A DNA stretch of 64,000 bases from an uncultured Bacteroidales bacterium (GTDB lineage Bacteria > Bacteroidota > Bacteroidia > Bacteroidales > UBA932), in the NCBI GenBank assembly GCA_947168525.1, contig CAMVMG010000001.1:1-64000 (forward strand). Reading direction: 5' to 3'. Shown here piece by piece: positions 44,485-53,022 of this stretch. The translations under genes and the position numbers were made by a program. The notes below the pieces were generated by a model. That model worked only from the letters and a program-made list of their open reading frames with translations, did no database searches and was not told the DNA's origin. The number at the start of each line of letters is the position of its first letter. Position 1 is the first letter of the stretch.

Positions 44485-45975
44485 ATGGCGGAGTCCTCAC
44501 GTAAAAAGAATCATCCCGAACAGCCCCTCAACCTGGAAGCCTTGATGGGGAACAAACCCCCGCAGGCGCTGGACGTGGAAGAGGCTGTGCTGGGTGCCAT
44601 GCTGGTAGAGCCTGCCACCATTGACGAGTCTATGGAAGAGCTCTCCGGAGCGTGCTTCTACGACCCCCAGCACCGGATGATTTTCGAGGCCATGGCTGCG
44701 CTCGTGAACGAGCACGTGTCCATAGACCTCGTGACAGTGAGCGAGAAACTCCGTTCCCAGGGAAACCTGGAGGCAGTAGGCGGCCCGGTGGTACTGGCCC
44801 GCCTGTCGCAGAACATCGGCGCGGCGGCCCATATCGAGTACTACATCAAGATCCTCAAGCAGAAGACCATCCAGCGGGATCTGATCACCGCCTCATACGA
44901 AATCCTCAAGCAGTCTTTCGACGAGTCCACCAACGTGGACGACCTCATAGACAATGCCCAGAGCAAGGTGTTCGCCGCTATCCAGAACAATGTGAAGCGG
45001 GATGTCCAGGATATCGGCTCCATCATCAATTCCGTGCTGGACAATCTTCAGGAGCTTCAACAGATTACCGGCCTGTCCGGCGTTCCGTCAGGGTTTCCCT
45101 CCGTAGACCGGGTTACCCAGGGCTGGCAGCGCTCAGACCTCATCATCCTGGCAGCCCGTCCTTCCGTGGGTAAAACCGCCTTTGCCCTCAATATCGCCCG
45201 TAATGCGGCTGTAGAGGCCAATATGCCCGTAGCCGTTTTCTCCCTGGAAATGTCGGCCGACCAACTGGGGAAGCGTCTCATCACCACCGAGTCCGGCCTG
45301 TCCGGAGAAAAGATCAAGGGCGGCGTAAAGCTGGAAAGCTACGAGTGGGTGCAGCTGGAAGATACGCTCAAGCGCCTGTCCAAGGCCCCGCTCTATATCG
45401 ACGACACCCCGGGCATTCCCATCATGGAATTCCGCACCAAGGCCAAGCGCCTGGTAAAGCAGAAAGGCGTGCGCTTGATCGTGGTAGACTATCTGCAGCT
45501 GATGCAGGGCCCGGCAGAGCTCAGAGGCCTTCGGGAGCAGGAAGTGGCGGCCATTTCCCGTACGCTCAAGTCTACGGCCAAGGAACTGAACATCCCCATC
45601 ATCGCCCTGTCCCAGCTTTCCAGAAATGCGGTCCAGCGCACCGGCGGCATGGGAAAACCTCAACTCAGCGACCTCCGCGAATCCGGCTCTATCGAGCAGG
45701 ATGCAGATATGGTCATCTTTATCCACCGCCCGGATTTCGTGGGCATGTCGGACAATCCGGAAGACAAAGAGAAGGCCTATCTGGTGATTGCCAAGCACCG
45801 AAACGGAGAGGTCTGCGACATAGAAATGAAATACAAGGCCGCCCAGGTGAAGTTCGTAGAGCCGGACCAGAGCCTGGATGTGTATGCGCAGCAAGGCCCT
45901 GTGGCCAGCGGCGTCAACGCCCCTGCGGCGGCTCCCTCCTCCGATTACAACTTCGACCAGCAGGCAGAGTTCTGA
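44485..45975 (+). CDS. dnaB: Replicative DNA helicase DnaB
   Basis: Hexameric helicase at the replication fork, 496 residues. The N-terminal domain starts with PQALDVEEAVLGAML; the RecA-like C-terminal domain has Walker A ARPSVGKTAFA (224-234), Walker B LIVVDYLQLMQG and the LSQLSRNAVQRTGG...LRESGSIEQDADMV segment. There is no intein. The product ends in a short flexible tail (ASGVNAPAAAPSSDYNFDQQ). The DUF3108 gene follows 2 nt later, an unusual continuation of a replication gene into an envelope/electron-transport string. Confidence 0.97.
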   Translation: MAESSRKKNHPEQPLNLEALMGNKPPQALDVEEAVLGAMLVEPATIDESMEELSGACFYDPQHRMIFEAMAALVNEHVSIDLVTVSEKLRSQGNLEAVGGPVVLARLSQNIGAAAHIEYYIKILKQKTIQRDLITASYEILKQSFDESTNVDDLIDNAQSKVFAAIQNNVKRDVQDIGSIINSVLDNLQELQQITGLSGVPSGFPSVDRVTQGWQRSDLIILAARPSVGKTAFALNIARNAAVEANMPVAVFSLEMSADQLGKRLITTESGLSGEKIKGGVKLESYEWVQLEDTLKRLSKAPLYIDDTPGIPIMEFRTKAKRLVKQKGVRLIVVDYLQLMQGPAELRGLREQEVAAISRTLKSTAKELNIPIIALSQLSRNAVQRTGGMGKPQLSDLRESGSIEQDADMVIFIHRPDFVGMSDNPEDKEKAYLVIAKHRNGEVCDIEMKYKAAQVKFVEPDQSLDVYAQQGPVASGVNAPAAAPSSDYNFDQQAEF

Positions 45976-45977
45976 CG

Positions 45978-46805
45978 ATGCACCGCTGGTTTTTCATATG
46001 GGCTATGCTCTTCTCCCTGCCGCTCCTGGCACAGGAGAAGGCTTCCTGTATCCCTTTTTCCCAAGATGCTGTTTTTATCCCTGGGGAAGACATTACCTAT
46101 GGCGTTTCCTACAAGTGGGGTGCGGTGAACACGGAAGTGGCGCAGGCCCGGCTCCAGCTGGAAGACGGTGGCATGTACGATGGCAAGCCTGTCTACCACA
46201 GCACGGTCACGGCCCGGACGGCGTCTTTTTTCGATGTTTTCTTTAAGATCCGGGAACACTTCGAGGGCTGGTTCCATCAGCATACCCTGGTGCCCCAAAA
46301 ATGCATCCGGGACACCCACGAAGGCACGTATGCCTCCTATAACCTCTTCCATTACGACTGGGATGAGCGGCAGATTCATGCCCGGGTGGAATCCACATCT
46401 CAGGGGAGCAAGAACATTGATATCCCGCTGGTTGACTGTGTCTGCGACATCCCTTCGCTGGTGTATTTCCTCCGCCGGATGGATGTGTCCCGGATGAAGG
46501 AAGGGGAGAAGTACGGACTCAATTTTGCCATTGACGATACCATCTTCCACATCCATCTTACGTATGGCGGCCTGGAAACGGTGAAGGTGAAGGGCATCGG
46601 AAAAGTCCGCTGCCGGTTTCTCCGCTGCTCTGTGGTAACAGGGGCTGTCTTCGCCGGTGACGAAGATGTGAAGGTGTGGCTGTCGGACGACGCCAATCAG
46701 GTTCCCGTGGCTTTCTGGGCTCCGCTTAGGGTGGGTGCCATGCGGGGCTCCCTGAAAAGCTACAATCACCTGAAGTATGATTTAACCGCCGTACTGGGCC
46801 GATGA
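45978..46805 (+). CDS. Exported DUF3108 protein
   Basis: A 275-residue protein with signal peptide MHRWFFIWAMLFSLPLLAQ and the DUF3108 core: an early FIPGEDITYGVSYKWGAVNTEVAQARL, HFEGWFHQHTLVPQKCIRDTHEG and VKVWLSDDANQVPVAFWAPLRVG near the end. It is predicted to be periplasmic and beta-rich. The function is not known. It overlaps rseC by 4 nt. The start at 45978 is supported by the signal peptide. Confidence 0.82.
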   Translation: MHRWFFIWAMLFSLPLLAQEKASCIPFSQDAVFIPGEDITYGVSYKWGAVNTEVAQARLQLEDGGMYDGKPVYHSTVTARTASFFDVFFKIREHFEGWFHQHTLVPQKCIRDTHEGTYASYNLFHYDWDERQIHARVESTSQGSKNIDIPLVDCVCDIPSLVYFLRRMDVSRMKEGEKYGLNFAIDDTIFHIHLTYGGLETVKVKGIGKVRCRFLRCSVVTGAVFAGDEDVKVWLSDDANQVPVAFWAPLRVGAMRGSLKSYNHLKYDLTAVLGR

Positions 46806-47215
46806 AAGAAGAAGTGAACCATAAGGGCCGGATTGTCCGGATGACGCCCCAGACCACCACCGTTTCCATCGAGCAGCACGCAGCCTGCTCGCAGTGCCAT
46901 GCCGCCGGTCTTTGCGGAATGGCCGATGTCGCGGAAAAAGCGATCGAAGTGCCCACGGACCCGTATGCCAGTTATGGTGTAGGCGACGAGGTGGAGGTGG
47001 TGCTGAAAACCTCCATGGGGATGAAGGCCGTCTGGCTGGCCTACTTTATTCCGCTGCTGGTGCTGCTGGGTGTGATCCTGCTACTGGTGGCCCTGGGTGT
47101 GGCGGAAGTCCCCGCCGGGTTGTCCGGTATCGGGGCCGTGACCTTGTATTACCTGCTCCTGTGGCTTTTCCGGGACCGTCTGAAAAACGAATATGTATTT
47201 ACAATAAAAGGTTAA
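46802..47215 (+). CDS. rseC: RseC/SoxR-reducing-system family protein
   Basis: A 137-residue membrane protein. A cytoplasmic N-terminal part carries clustered cysteines (CSQCHAAGLCGM) for a likely Fe-S or redox role; two membrane helices follow (MKAVWLAYFIPLLVLLGVILLLVALG and the next). In proteobacteria RseC affects SoxR reduction together with Rsx/Rnf. Its place directly before rnfB supports a role in Rnf assembly or regulation. Confidence 0.9.
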   Translation: MKEEVNHKGRIVRMTPQTTTVSIEQHAACSQCHAAGLCGMADVAEKAIEVPTDPYASYGVGDEVEVVLKTSMGMKAVWLAYFIPLLVLLGVILLLVALGVAEVPAGLSGIGAVTLYYLLLWLFRDRLKNEYVFTIKG

Positions 47216-47218
47216 ACT

Positions 47219-48229
47219 ATGGTTAACATCATCATTTGGACTATCGCGGTGGTAACCGTCCTGGGACTCCTTCTGGCCCTGATCCTGTATCTGGTGGCTA
47301 AGAAGTTCAAGGTAGAGGAAGACCCCCGGATTGACGAGGTGGAGAAGGTGATGCCTGGTGCCAACTGCGGCGGCTGCGGATTTGCCGGCTGCCGGGCCTT
47401 CGCGGAAGCTGCCGTGAAGGCACCCAACCTGGACAATAATTACTGTCCGGTGGGTGGCAACGATACCATGACCCAGGTGGCCGCTATCCTTGGCTATGAA
47501 GTCAAGGCCAAAGCCCCCCAGGTGGCAGTGGTGCGGTGCAACGGCACGTGTCAGGCGCGGCCTGTCGTGAACCGTTACGACGGTTTCTCCTCCTGCGCCG
47601 TGAAGGCTACCCTTTACGCCGGTGACACGGGCTGCTCTTACGGCTGCCTGGGCTGTGGCGACTGCGTGGCTGCCTGCCAGTTCGGCGCGCTTTCCATGGA
47701 TCCGGAGACGGGGCTGCCCGTGGTGGACGAGCAGAAGTGCACCGCGTGCGGTGCCTGTGCCAAGGCCTGTCCCAAACACATCATCGAAATCCGGCCCAAG
47801 GGACCGCGTGGTATGCGGGAGTTCGTTTCCTGCGTGAACAAGGACAAGGGTCCCGTTGCCAAGAAGGCTTGCGCCAATGCCTGTATCGGCTGTGGCATCT
47901 GCGCCAAGACTTGTACGCACGGTGCCATCACGGTAGAGGCCAATGTGGCCTATATAGACCCGGCCAAGTGTAAGCTCTGCCGCGAATGTGAGGCGATGTG
48001 CCCCACCGGCGCTATCCACGGGGTGAATTTCCCCAAGCCGCTGGATAAGGATGCCGTCAAGGAGCGCATCAAGCTCCGTCAGCAAAAGGCCAAGGAGGCT
48101 GCTGCGGCTGCTGCTGCTGCAGGTGCTCCTGCCGTCGCAATAAAGAAGGCCGATGCTCCGGCAGAAGCACCTGCAACAGCCAAGAAGGCCGATGCTCCGG
48201 CTGTCACAAAACCTATGGAGGAAAAGTAA
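47219..48229 (+). CDS. rnfB: Rnf complex subunit B (Fe-S)
   Basis: Ferredoxin-like subunit that passes electrons in the ion-translocating ferredoxin:NAD oxidoreductase. It has an N-terminal membrane helix (IIIWTIAVVTVLGLLLALILYLVA), the NCGGCGFAGCRAFAEA cluster-binding domain and at least two CxxCxxCxxxC sets (CTACGACAKACP, CIGCGICAKTC, CKLCRECEAMC). The C-terminal 60 residues are an Ala/Lys/Pro-rich tail with KKADAPA twice, probably flexible. 336 residues. Confidence 0.95.
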   Translation: MVNIIIWTIAVVTVLGLLLALILYLVAKKFKVEEDPRIDEVEKVMPGANCGGCGFAGCRAFAEAAVKAPNLDNNYCPVGGNDTMTQVAAILGYEVKAKAPQVAVVRCNGTCQARPVVNRYDGFSSCAVKATLYAGDTGCSYGCLGCGDCVAACQFGALSMDPETGLPVVDEQKCTACGACAKACPKHIIEIRPKGPRGMREFVSCVNKDKGPVAKKACANACIGCGICAKTCTHGAITVEANVAYIDPAKCKLCRECEAMCPTGAIHGVNFPKPLDKDAVKERIKLRQQKAKEAAAAAAAAGAPAVAIKKADAPAEAPATAKKADAPAVTKPMEEK

Positions 48230-48230
48230 T

Positions 48231-49622
48231 ATGGGAAAGAGAACTTTTTCGATCGGCGGCGTCCATCCGCATGACAACAAGATATCCCGGGAATGTCGCA
48301 TTGAGCCGCTTCCCCTGGCTTCTACCGTGTACATCTCCGTGGCCCAGCATATCGGTGCTCCTGCCGTGCCTGTGGTGGCTGTGGGAGACAAGGTGAAAGT
48401 GGGTCAGGTGATTGCGGAGCCGGGCGGCTTCGTGAGCGCCTTCATCCATTCTTCCGTGTCGGGAACCGTCAAATCCGTCGGCCCCCGGGCCGATCTGGCC
48501 GGCCGTCCCTCTGTCCACATCGAGATTGCGGTAGAGGGTGACGAGTGGCTGGAGGGCATCGACACGTCCGACACGCTGGTTACGGAAATTCCTTCCGACA
48601 ACAAGGCCATCCTGGACAAGATCCGCCTGGGCGGCGTCGTGGGACTGGGTGGCGCTACCTTCCCCACGCACGTGAAGCTGAGCCCGCCTCCGGGCTCCAA
48701 GTGCGAGCGGGTGATTATCAACGGCTGCGAATGCGAGCCTTACCTCACCTCCGACTTCCGCACCCTGCTGGAAAAGGGAGAGCAGGTAGTCGTCGGGGCG
48801 GCCATCCTCAAGCAGGTGATGGGCGGCGTGCCGTGCACCATCGCCATCGAGGAGAACAAGCCGGAGGCGATCGCCCACATCCGTGAAGTGATTGGCAAGC
48901 TGGGATACAGCGGGATCGAGGTGATGGAGATGAAGATGATGTACCCGCAGGGTGGCGAAAAACAACTCATCGACGCCGTCATGGGCCGTCAGGTGGGTTC
49001 GGGCGCCCTTCCCATCAGCGTAGGCGCCGTGGTTCAGAACGTGGCCACCGCCCTGGCCGTGTATGATGCCGTCCAGAAGAACAAGCCCATCGTGGACAAT
49101 TCCGTCACCGTCACCGGCGAGTGCTTCCCACATCAGGCCAATCTGCTGGTTCGGGTAGGAACTCCGCTCCGCTATATCCTGGACTATCTGGGTGGTATCC
49201 CTGAAGAAGCCGCCAAAGTAATCAGCGGCGGTCCCATGATGGGACGTGCTGTGGCCAATCTGGATGCCGCTACGGTCAAGGGAACGGGTGCACTGCTACT
49301 CCTGACAGAAAAGCAGACCCGCCGTGCACCCGAGAGCAACTGCATCCGCTGCGGAAAGTGTGCCGATGCCTGCCCGATGGGCCTGGAGCCTTTCCTGCTG
49401 AACAAACTCGCCCGCGCCAAAGACTGGGATGCCATGGAGCAGCAGGCCGTCCAGGACTGCATCGAATGCGGCTGCTGCCTGTATTCCTGCCCTGCGCAGA
49501 TTCCGCTGCTGGATAACATCCGGATCGGCAAGGGCATCGTGCTGGGTAATATCCGTGCCCGTGCCGCCGCCGCCAAAGCCGCCGCCGAGGCAGCCAAAGC
49601 TAGTGCTGACGCTAAAAAGTAA
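48231..49622 (+). CDS. rnfC: Rnf complex subunit C (NADH/FMN/Fe-S)
   Basis: Peripheral subunit that exchanges electrons with NAD. The 463-residue product starts MGKRTFSIGGVHPHDNKIS and holds a nucleotide-binding region related to complex I 51-kDa subunits (GLGGATFPTHVKL; EPYLTSDFRTLLE) and two 4Fe-4S sets, CIRCGKCADACPMGLEP and CIECGCCLYSCPAQIPL. The C-terminal tail is Ala/Lys-rich. I take ATG 48231, 1 nt after the rnfB stop. Confidence 0.95.
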   Translation: MGKRTFSIGGVHPHDNKISRECRIEPLPLASTVYISVAQHIGAPAVPVVAVGDKVKVGQVIAEPGGFVSAFIHSSVSGTVKSVGPRADLAGRPSVHIEIAVEGDEWLEGIDTSDTLVTEIPSDNKAILDKIRLGGVVGLGGATFPTHVKLSPPPGSKCERVIINGCECEPYLTSDFRTLLEKGEQVVVGAAILKQVMGGVPCTIAIEENKPEAIAHIREVIGKLGYSGIEVMEMKMMYPQGGEKQLIDAVMGRQVGSGALPISVGAVVQNVATALAVYDAVQKNKPIVDNSVTVTGECFPHQANLLVRVGTPLRYILDYLGGIPEEAAKVISGGPMMGRAVANLDAATVKGTGALLLLTEKQTRRAPESNCIRCGKCADACPMGLEPFLLNKLARAKDWDAMEQQAVQDCIECGCCLYSCPAQIPLLDNIRIGKGIVLGNIRARAAAAKAAAEAAKASADAKK

Positions 49623-49628
49623 TTAACT

Positions 49629-50612
49629 ATGAGTCAATTAATAGTATCTCCGTCTCCGCACATCCATTCCAAGGACTCCACCCGTTCCCTGATGCTGGAT
49701 GTAGTGATTGCGCTTGTCCCGGCCGTTCTCTGTTCCTTCGTGTTCTATGGATGGAGGGAAATGCTGGTGATGGCTGTGAGCATCGCCTCCTGCGTGCTGC
49801 TGGAATGGGCCATTACCAAATATCTGCTGAAAAAGCCATCCACCATCGGCGACCTTTCTGCCGTGATTACCGGTATCCTGCTGGCCCTGAACGTGCCATA
49901 TACCACCCCCTGGTGGGTGATTGTAATTGGCGCCGTGGTGGCCATCGGCGTGGCCAAGATGACCTTCGGTGGCCTGGGCCAGAACATCTGGAACCCCGCC
50001 TTGGTGGGCCGTGTGTTCCTGTTGGTTTCCTTCCCTACCTACATGACCACCTGGAGCCAGCCCCAGGGCCTGTTCGGGGCCGACGCCGTTACGGGAGCCA
50101 CCCCGCTGGGCGCCATCCAGGAAGGCCTGATGCAGGGCGCGACCGTGCAGGATATCATGGCCGAACACGGATACAGCTACAGCCAGATGCTGTTTGCCAA
50201 CCTGGGCGGCAGTGCCGGTGAGGTTTGCGCCCTTGCGCTACTGGCCGGTTTTGTGTACCTGTGCATCCGTAAGGTCATCAAACCCTGGATTACCCTCAGC
50301 ATCCTCTGCACCGTGGCCCTTACGTCCCTCATTTTCTGGGGCATCAATCCGGCCCGCTTCACGGATCCGCTCTTCAATCTGCTCACCGGCGGTCTCATCC
50401 TGGGTGCCTGCTTCATGGCCACAGACTATGTGACCTCCCCGATGTCCACCTGGGGCGGCGTGGTGTTCGGCGTGGGAATCGGCCTTCTAACGGTGTTCAT
50501 CCGTTATTTCGGCTCTTATCCGGAGGGCGTCTCGTTCGCCATCCTTATCATGAACTCGCTGGTTCCGCTCATCAACATGGGCTTCAAACAGAAAAAATTC
50601 GGGAGGAAATAA
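49629..50612 (+). CDS. rnfD: Rnf complex subunit D
   Basis: Integral membrane subunit with about nine to ten helices, 327 residues, that carries covalently bound FMN via a threonine in the motif DAVTGATPLG. The starting VSPSPHIHSKDSTRSLMLDV and the block FGGLGQNIWNPALVGRVFLL are typical. Together with rnfE and rnfA it forms the ion-translocating core. Confidence 0.95.
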   Translation: MSQLIVSPSPHIHSKDSTRSLMLDVVIALVPAVLCSFVFYGWREMLVMAVSIASCVLLEWAITKYLLKKPSTIGDLSAVITGILLALNVPYTTPWWVIVIGAVVAIGVAKMTFGGLGQNIWNPALVGRVFLLVSFPTYMTTWSQPQGLFGADAVTGATPLGAIQEGLMQGATVQDIMAEHGYSYSQMLFANLGGSAGEVCALALLAGFVYLCIRKVIKPWITLSILCTVALTSLIFWGINPARFTDPLFNLLTGGLILGACFMATDYVTSPMSTWGGVVFGVGIGLLTVFIRYFGSYPEGVSFAILIMNSLVPLINMGFKQKKFGRK

Positions 50613-50615
50613 ACG

Positions 50616-51191
50616 ATGGCTGTTAAATCCAACCTTACTAATATGGTGCTGGTGCTGGGTATCACCTGCCTGGTGTGCTCGGCCCTGCTGGGGGGCGCTT
50701 ATGCGCTTACCAAAGAACCTATCGACAAAGCGGTGGTGGAAAAGACCAACCGGGCCATTTCTCAGGTTTTGCCCGCCTTCTCCGAGACGGCCTACAAAGA
50801 AGTTTCGTCCGACGGGAAAACCTATCATTACTATGAGGCCACGAACGGTTCTTCCGTTGTCGGCTATGCCATCGAATCCACTACGGTGGGCTTCGGCGGC
50901 AACCTCACCCTGATGGTGGGTGTCACGCCGGATGGCGTGGTGTACAACACTTCGGTGCTGTCCCAGTCGGAGACACCGGGCCTGGGTGCCAAGTGTAACA
51001 CCGACGAAAAGTTCATGGCTCAGTGGAAGGGATTCGACCCTTCCAGCAAAATCCTTTCTGTGAAGAAGGACGGGGGCGACGTGGACGCCATCACGGCTTC
51101 CACCATCACTTCCCGCGCCTATACGGAGGCCGTGAAAAATGCCCTGGAGGCTTTTAAATCCTTAAACAATGGAGGACAAAGCAATGAGTAA
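50616..51191 (+). CDS. rnfG: Rnf complex subunit G (flavoprotein)
   Basis: A 191-residue subunit with one N-terminal membrane helix (MVLVLGITCLVCSALLGGAYAL) and an exported FMN-binding domain. The FMN attachment threonine is in DAITASTITSRAYTEAV, the consensus S(T)GAT/STIT signature, with the upstream SQSETPGLGAK motif. Next gene rnfE overlaps its end. Confidence 0.94.
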   Translation: MAVKSNLTNMVLVLGITCLVCSALLGGAYALTKEPIDKAVVEKTNRAISQVLPAFSETAYKEVSSDGKTYHYYEATNGSSVVGYAIESTTVGFGGNLTLMVGVTPDGVVYNTSVLSQSETPGLGAKCNTDEKFMAQWKGFDPSSKILSVKKDGGDVDAITASTITSRAYTEAVKNALEAFKSLNNGGQSNE

Positions 51192-51774
51192 CAAACTGAA
51201 ACTGATTGGCGACGGCCTGGTCAAAAACAACCCTACCTTTGTCCTGTTGCTGGGCATGTGCCCTACGCTGGCCACCACTACCTCGGCCATCAACGGCCTT
51301 AGCATGGGCCTGGCCACCCTTTTTGTGCTGGTCCTCTCTAACATGGCCATATCGGCCATCGCCCCGGTGGTGCCGGATAAAGTGCATATCCCGGTGTACA
51401 TCGTAGTTATCGCCACGTTCGTGACCCTGTTGCAGTTCCTGATGCAGGCTTACACGCCGGCCATGTACGAGACCCTGGGCCTGTTTATCCCGCTCATCGT
51501 GGTCAACTGCATTGTCCTTGGCCGTGCCGAGGCTTTCGCTAACAAGCACGGGGTGCTGGAAAGCGCCTGCGACGGTCTGGGTGTGGGCCTGGGATTCACC
51601 TGCTCGCTCACCGTACTGGGCCTGGTGCGGGAAATCCTGGGTTCCGGAAGTGCCTTTGGCTTCAATTTCATCGGCGGTCACGACGGCATGCTGGCCTTCG
51701 TGATGGCTCCCGGTGCCTTCCTGTGCCTGGGCTATCTGATGGTACTGTTCAACAAATTCGTTAAAAAGAACTAG
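51184..51774 (+). CDS. rnfE: Rnf complex subunit E
   Basis: A six-helix membrane protein of 196 residues with NNPTFVLLLGMCPTLATTTSAINGLSMG and a second GLGFTCSLTVLGLVREILGSGSAFGF half. RnfE and RnfA each provide one cysteine for an Fe-S site in the membrane; here Cys lies in LGMCPTLA. A start at 51169 (MEDKAMSNK) is possible; I prefer 51184 because a GGAGG lies 8 nt upstream and homology begins at Met-Ser-Asn. A Shine-Dalgarno-like site is rare in this window. Confidence 0.9.
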   Translation: MSNKLKLIGDGLVKNNPTFVLLLGMCPTLATTTSAINGLSMGLATLFVLVLSNMAISAIAPVVPDKVHIPVYIVVIATFVTLLQFLMQAYTPAMYETLGLFIPLIVVNCIVLGRAEAFANKHGVLESACDGLGVGLGFTCSLTVLGLVREILGSGSAFGFNFIGGHDGMLAFVMAPGAFLCLGYLMVLFNKFVKKN

Positions 51775-51777
51775 GCT

Positions 51778-52377
51778 ATGGAGTACTTTCTGATTATCAT
51801 TTCGGCCATATTCGTCAACAATATCGTCCTGGCCCAGTTCCTGGGAATCTGTCCGTTCCTGGGTGTTTCCAACAAGCTCTCCACCGCCACGGGCATGTCC
51901 ATGGCCGTGTGCTTCGTGATCACCCTGGCTACCCTGGTAACCTATCTGATCAACCAGTACCTGCTGGTTCCCTTCGGCCTTACTTTCCTGCAGACCATCG
52001 CCTTTATCCTGGTGATTGCCGCGCTGGTGCAGATGGTAGAGATTGTGCTCAAGAAAGTGAGCCCCGCCCTGTATCAGGCCCTGGGTATCTTCCTGCCCCT
52101 GATTACCACCAACTGCGCCGTGCTGGGTGTAGCCATCAACGTGGTTACTAAGCAGTTCTCCTTTGTTCCCGGTGGTATGCTCAACCTGGGACAGGCGCTG
52201 GTGTATGCCTTCGCCACCTCCCTGGGCTACGGCCTCGCGATGGTCATCTTCGCCGGAATCCGGGAGCACCTGGCTCTGAACGACGTCCCCAAGGCCTTCA
52301 AGGGTGTACCCATCGCCATCATCAGCGTAGGTATCCTGGCCCTTGCCTTCATGGGCTTCAGCGGTATGGTGAAGTAG
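51778..52377 (+). CDS. rnfA: Rnf complex subunit A
   Basis: A six-helix membrane protein of 199 residues paralogous to RnfE and inserted in the opposite direction. It begins [28 protein letters not shown], with a cysteine in GICPFLG that matches the Fe-S ligand position of the pair. It ends the Rnf operon in the order B-C-D-G-E-A. The stop codon is part of one outer arm of an inverted repeat (52376-52384). Confidence 0.95.
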   Translation: MEYFLIIISAIFVNNIVLAQFLGICPFLGVSNKLSTATGMSMAVCFVITLATLVTYLINQYLLVPFGLTFLQTIAFILVIAALVQMVEIVLKKVSPALYQALGIFLPLITTNCAVLGVAINVVTKQFSFVPGGMLNLGQALVYAFATSLGYGLAMVIFAGIREHLALNDVPKAFKGVPIAIISVGILALAFMGFSGMVK

Positions 52378-52487
52378 GTGGAGGTTAACTCATAGACTAT
52401 CAATGTATTAAATAGTACTCCTGTGTGCCGCACGACACACAGGAGTACTATTTAGAGTGCTAATAATCAGCTATTTGCCCTCCACCT
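52376..52487. repeat. Nested inverted-repeat element, copy B
   Basis: Outer arms AGGTGGAGG (52376-52384) and CCTCCACCT (52479-52487). Inside is a perfect 19-bp stem (52409-52427 with 52436-52454), loop CCGCACGA. On the minus strand the stem is preceded by TAGCTGATTATTAG (52460-52473) and followed by CATTGATAG (52397-52405), the same order as at 30293-30356. It separates two convergent genes and includes both stop codons, so it can also end transcription on both strands. Confidence 0.85.
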
Positions 52488-53013
52488 AAAATTGGAACAC
52501 TTGCGGCTGGGAGGTGAAGGAGGAGATGGTAGCTGTGGCGTTCTGCATATAAAGGACGATGGTGTTGTCGTCGTTCTCGTCGTACATGCCGCGGAGGCTG
52601 GGGTTCTTGTCCAGCATGTCCTTCTTGGCTTCTACGCGCTCATCGGGGATGAGTTCACACTGGATGCGGATCCATTCGCCGTCCACGAAGGCGCAGATTT
52701 CGGCCTGGGGATTGGCCACCAGCTGCTTGTACACATTCTTTGCCTTGCCGGTCTGGATGTACAGCTTTCCTTCAAAGATCTCGGCGGTGCCGAAGGGGCG
52801 CACGCGGGGCTGGCTTTTCTCTACCGTGGCCAGATAGTAGGTGCCCGCCTTCTTGAGGAACTGCTGGGCGCGGGCGGCATTCTCCGGGTTGGGGGTTGTC
52901 TTCTCAATCATATATCTTTCACAGCATTCTTTGGTCTCTGCTTCTTTGGCGCCGTTGTTCCCGCAGGAAACGGTAATGGCCACGACGGCCAGGGTAATGA
53001 GAATCTTTTTCAT
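52486..53013 (-). CDS. Exported lipoprotein with FMN-binding split barrel (PNPOx-like)
   Basis: A 175-residue protein with a lipoprotein signal peptide (MKKILITLAVVAITVSCGNN, lipobox Cys at residue 17) and a domain of the pyridoxamine 5'-phosphate oxidase-like flavin barrel: FLKKAGTYYLATVEKSQPRVRPFGTAEIFEGKLYIQTGKAKNVYKQL (seen in pieces). Such barrels are normally cytoplasmic and bind FMN, F420 or heme; an exported one is unusual. It follows the TlpA-like lipoprotein gene after 9 bp. The function is unknown; a flavin-dependent periplasmic redox role is inference. Confidence 0.78.
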   Translation of the reverse strand: MKKILITLAVVAITVSCGNNGAKEAETKECCERYMIEKTTPNPENAARAQQFLKKAGTYYLATVEKSQPRVRPFGTAEIFEGKLYIQTGKAKNVYKQLVANPQAEICAFVDGEWIRIQCELIPDERVEAKKDMLDKNPSLRGMYDENDDNTIVLYMQNATATISSFTSQPQVFQF

Positions 53014-53022
53014 CTTGCCAGT

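Noticed and set aside
48150..48205. AAGGCCGATGCTCCGG twice in the rnfB tail and once in the rsgA/MATE hairpin
   Set aside because: A 16-nt match between two places is near chance level in 64 kb, and the rnfB copies are explained by the KKADAP peptide repeat.
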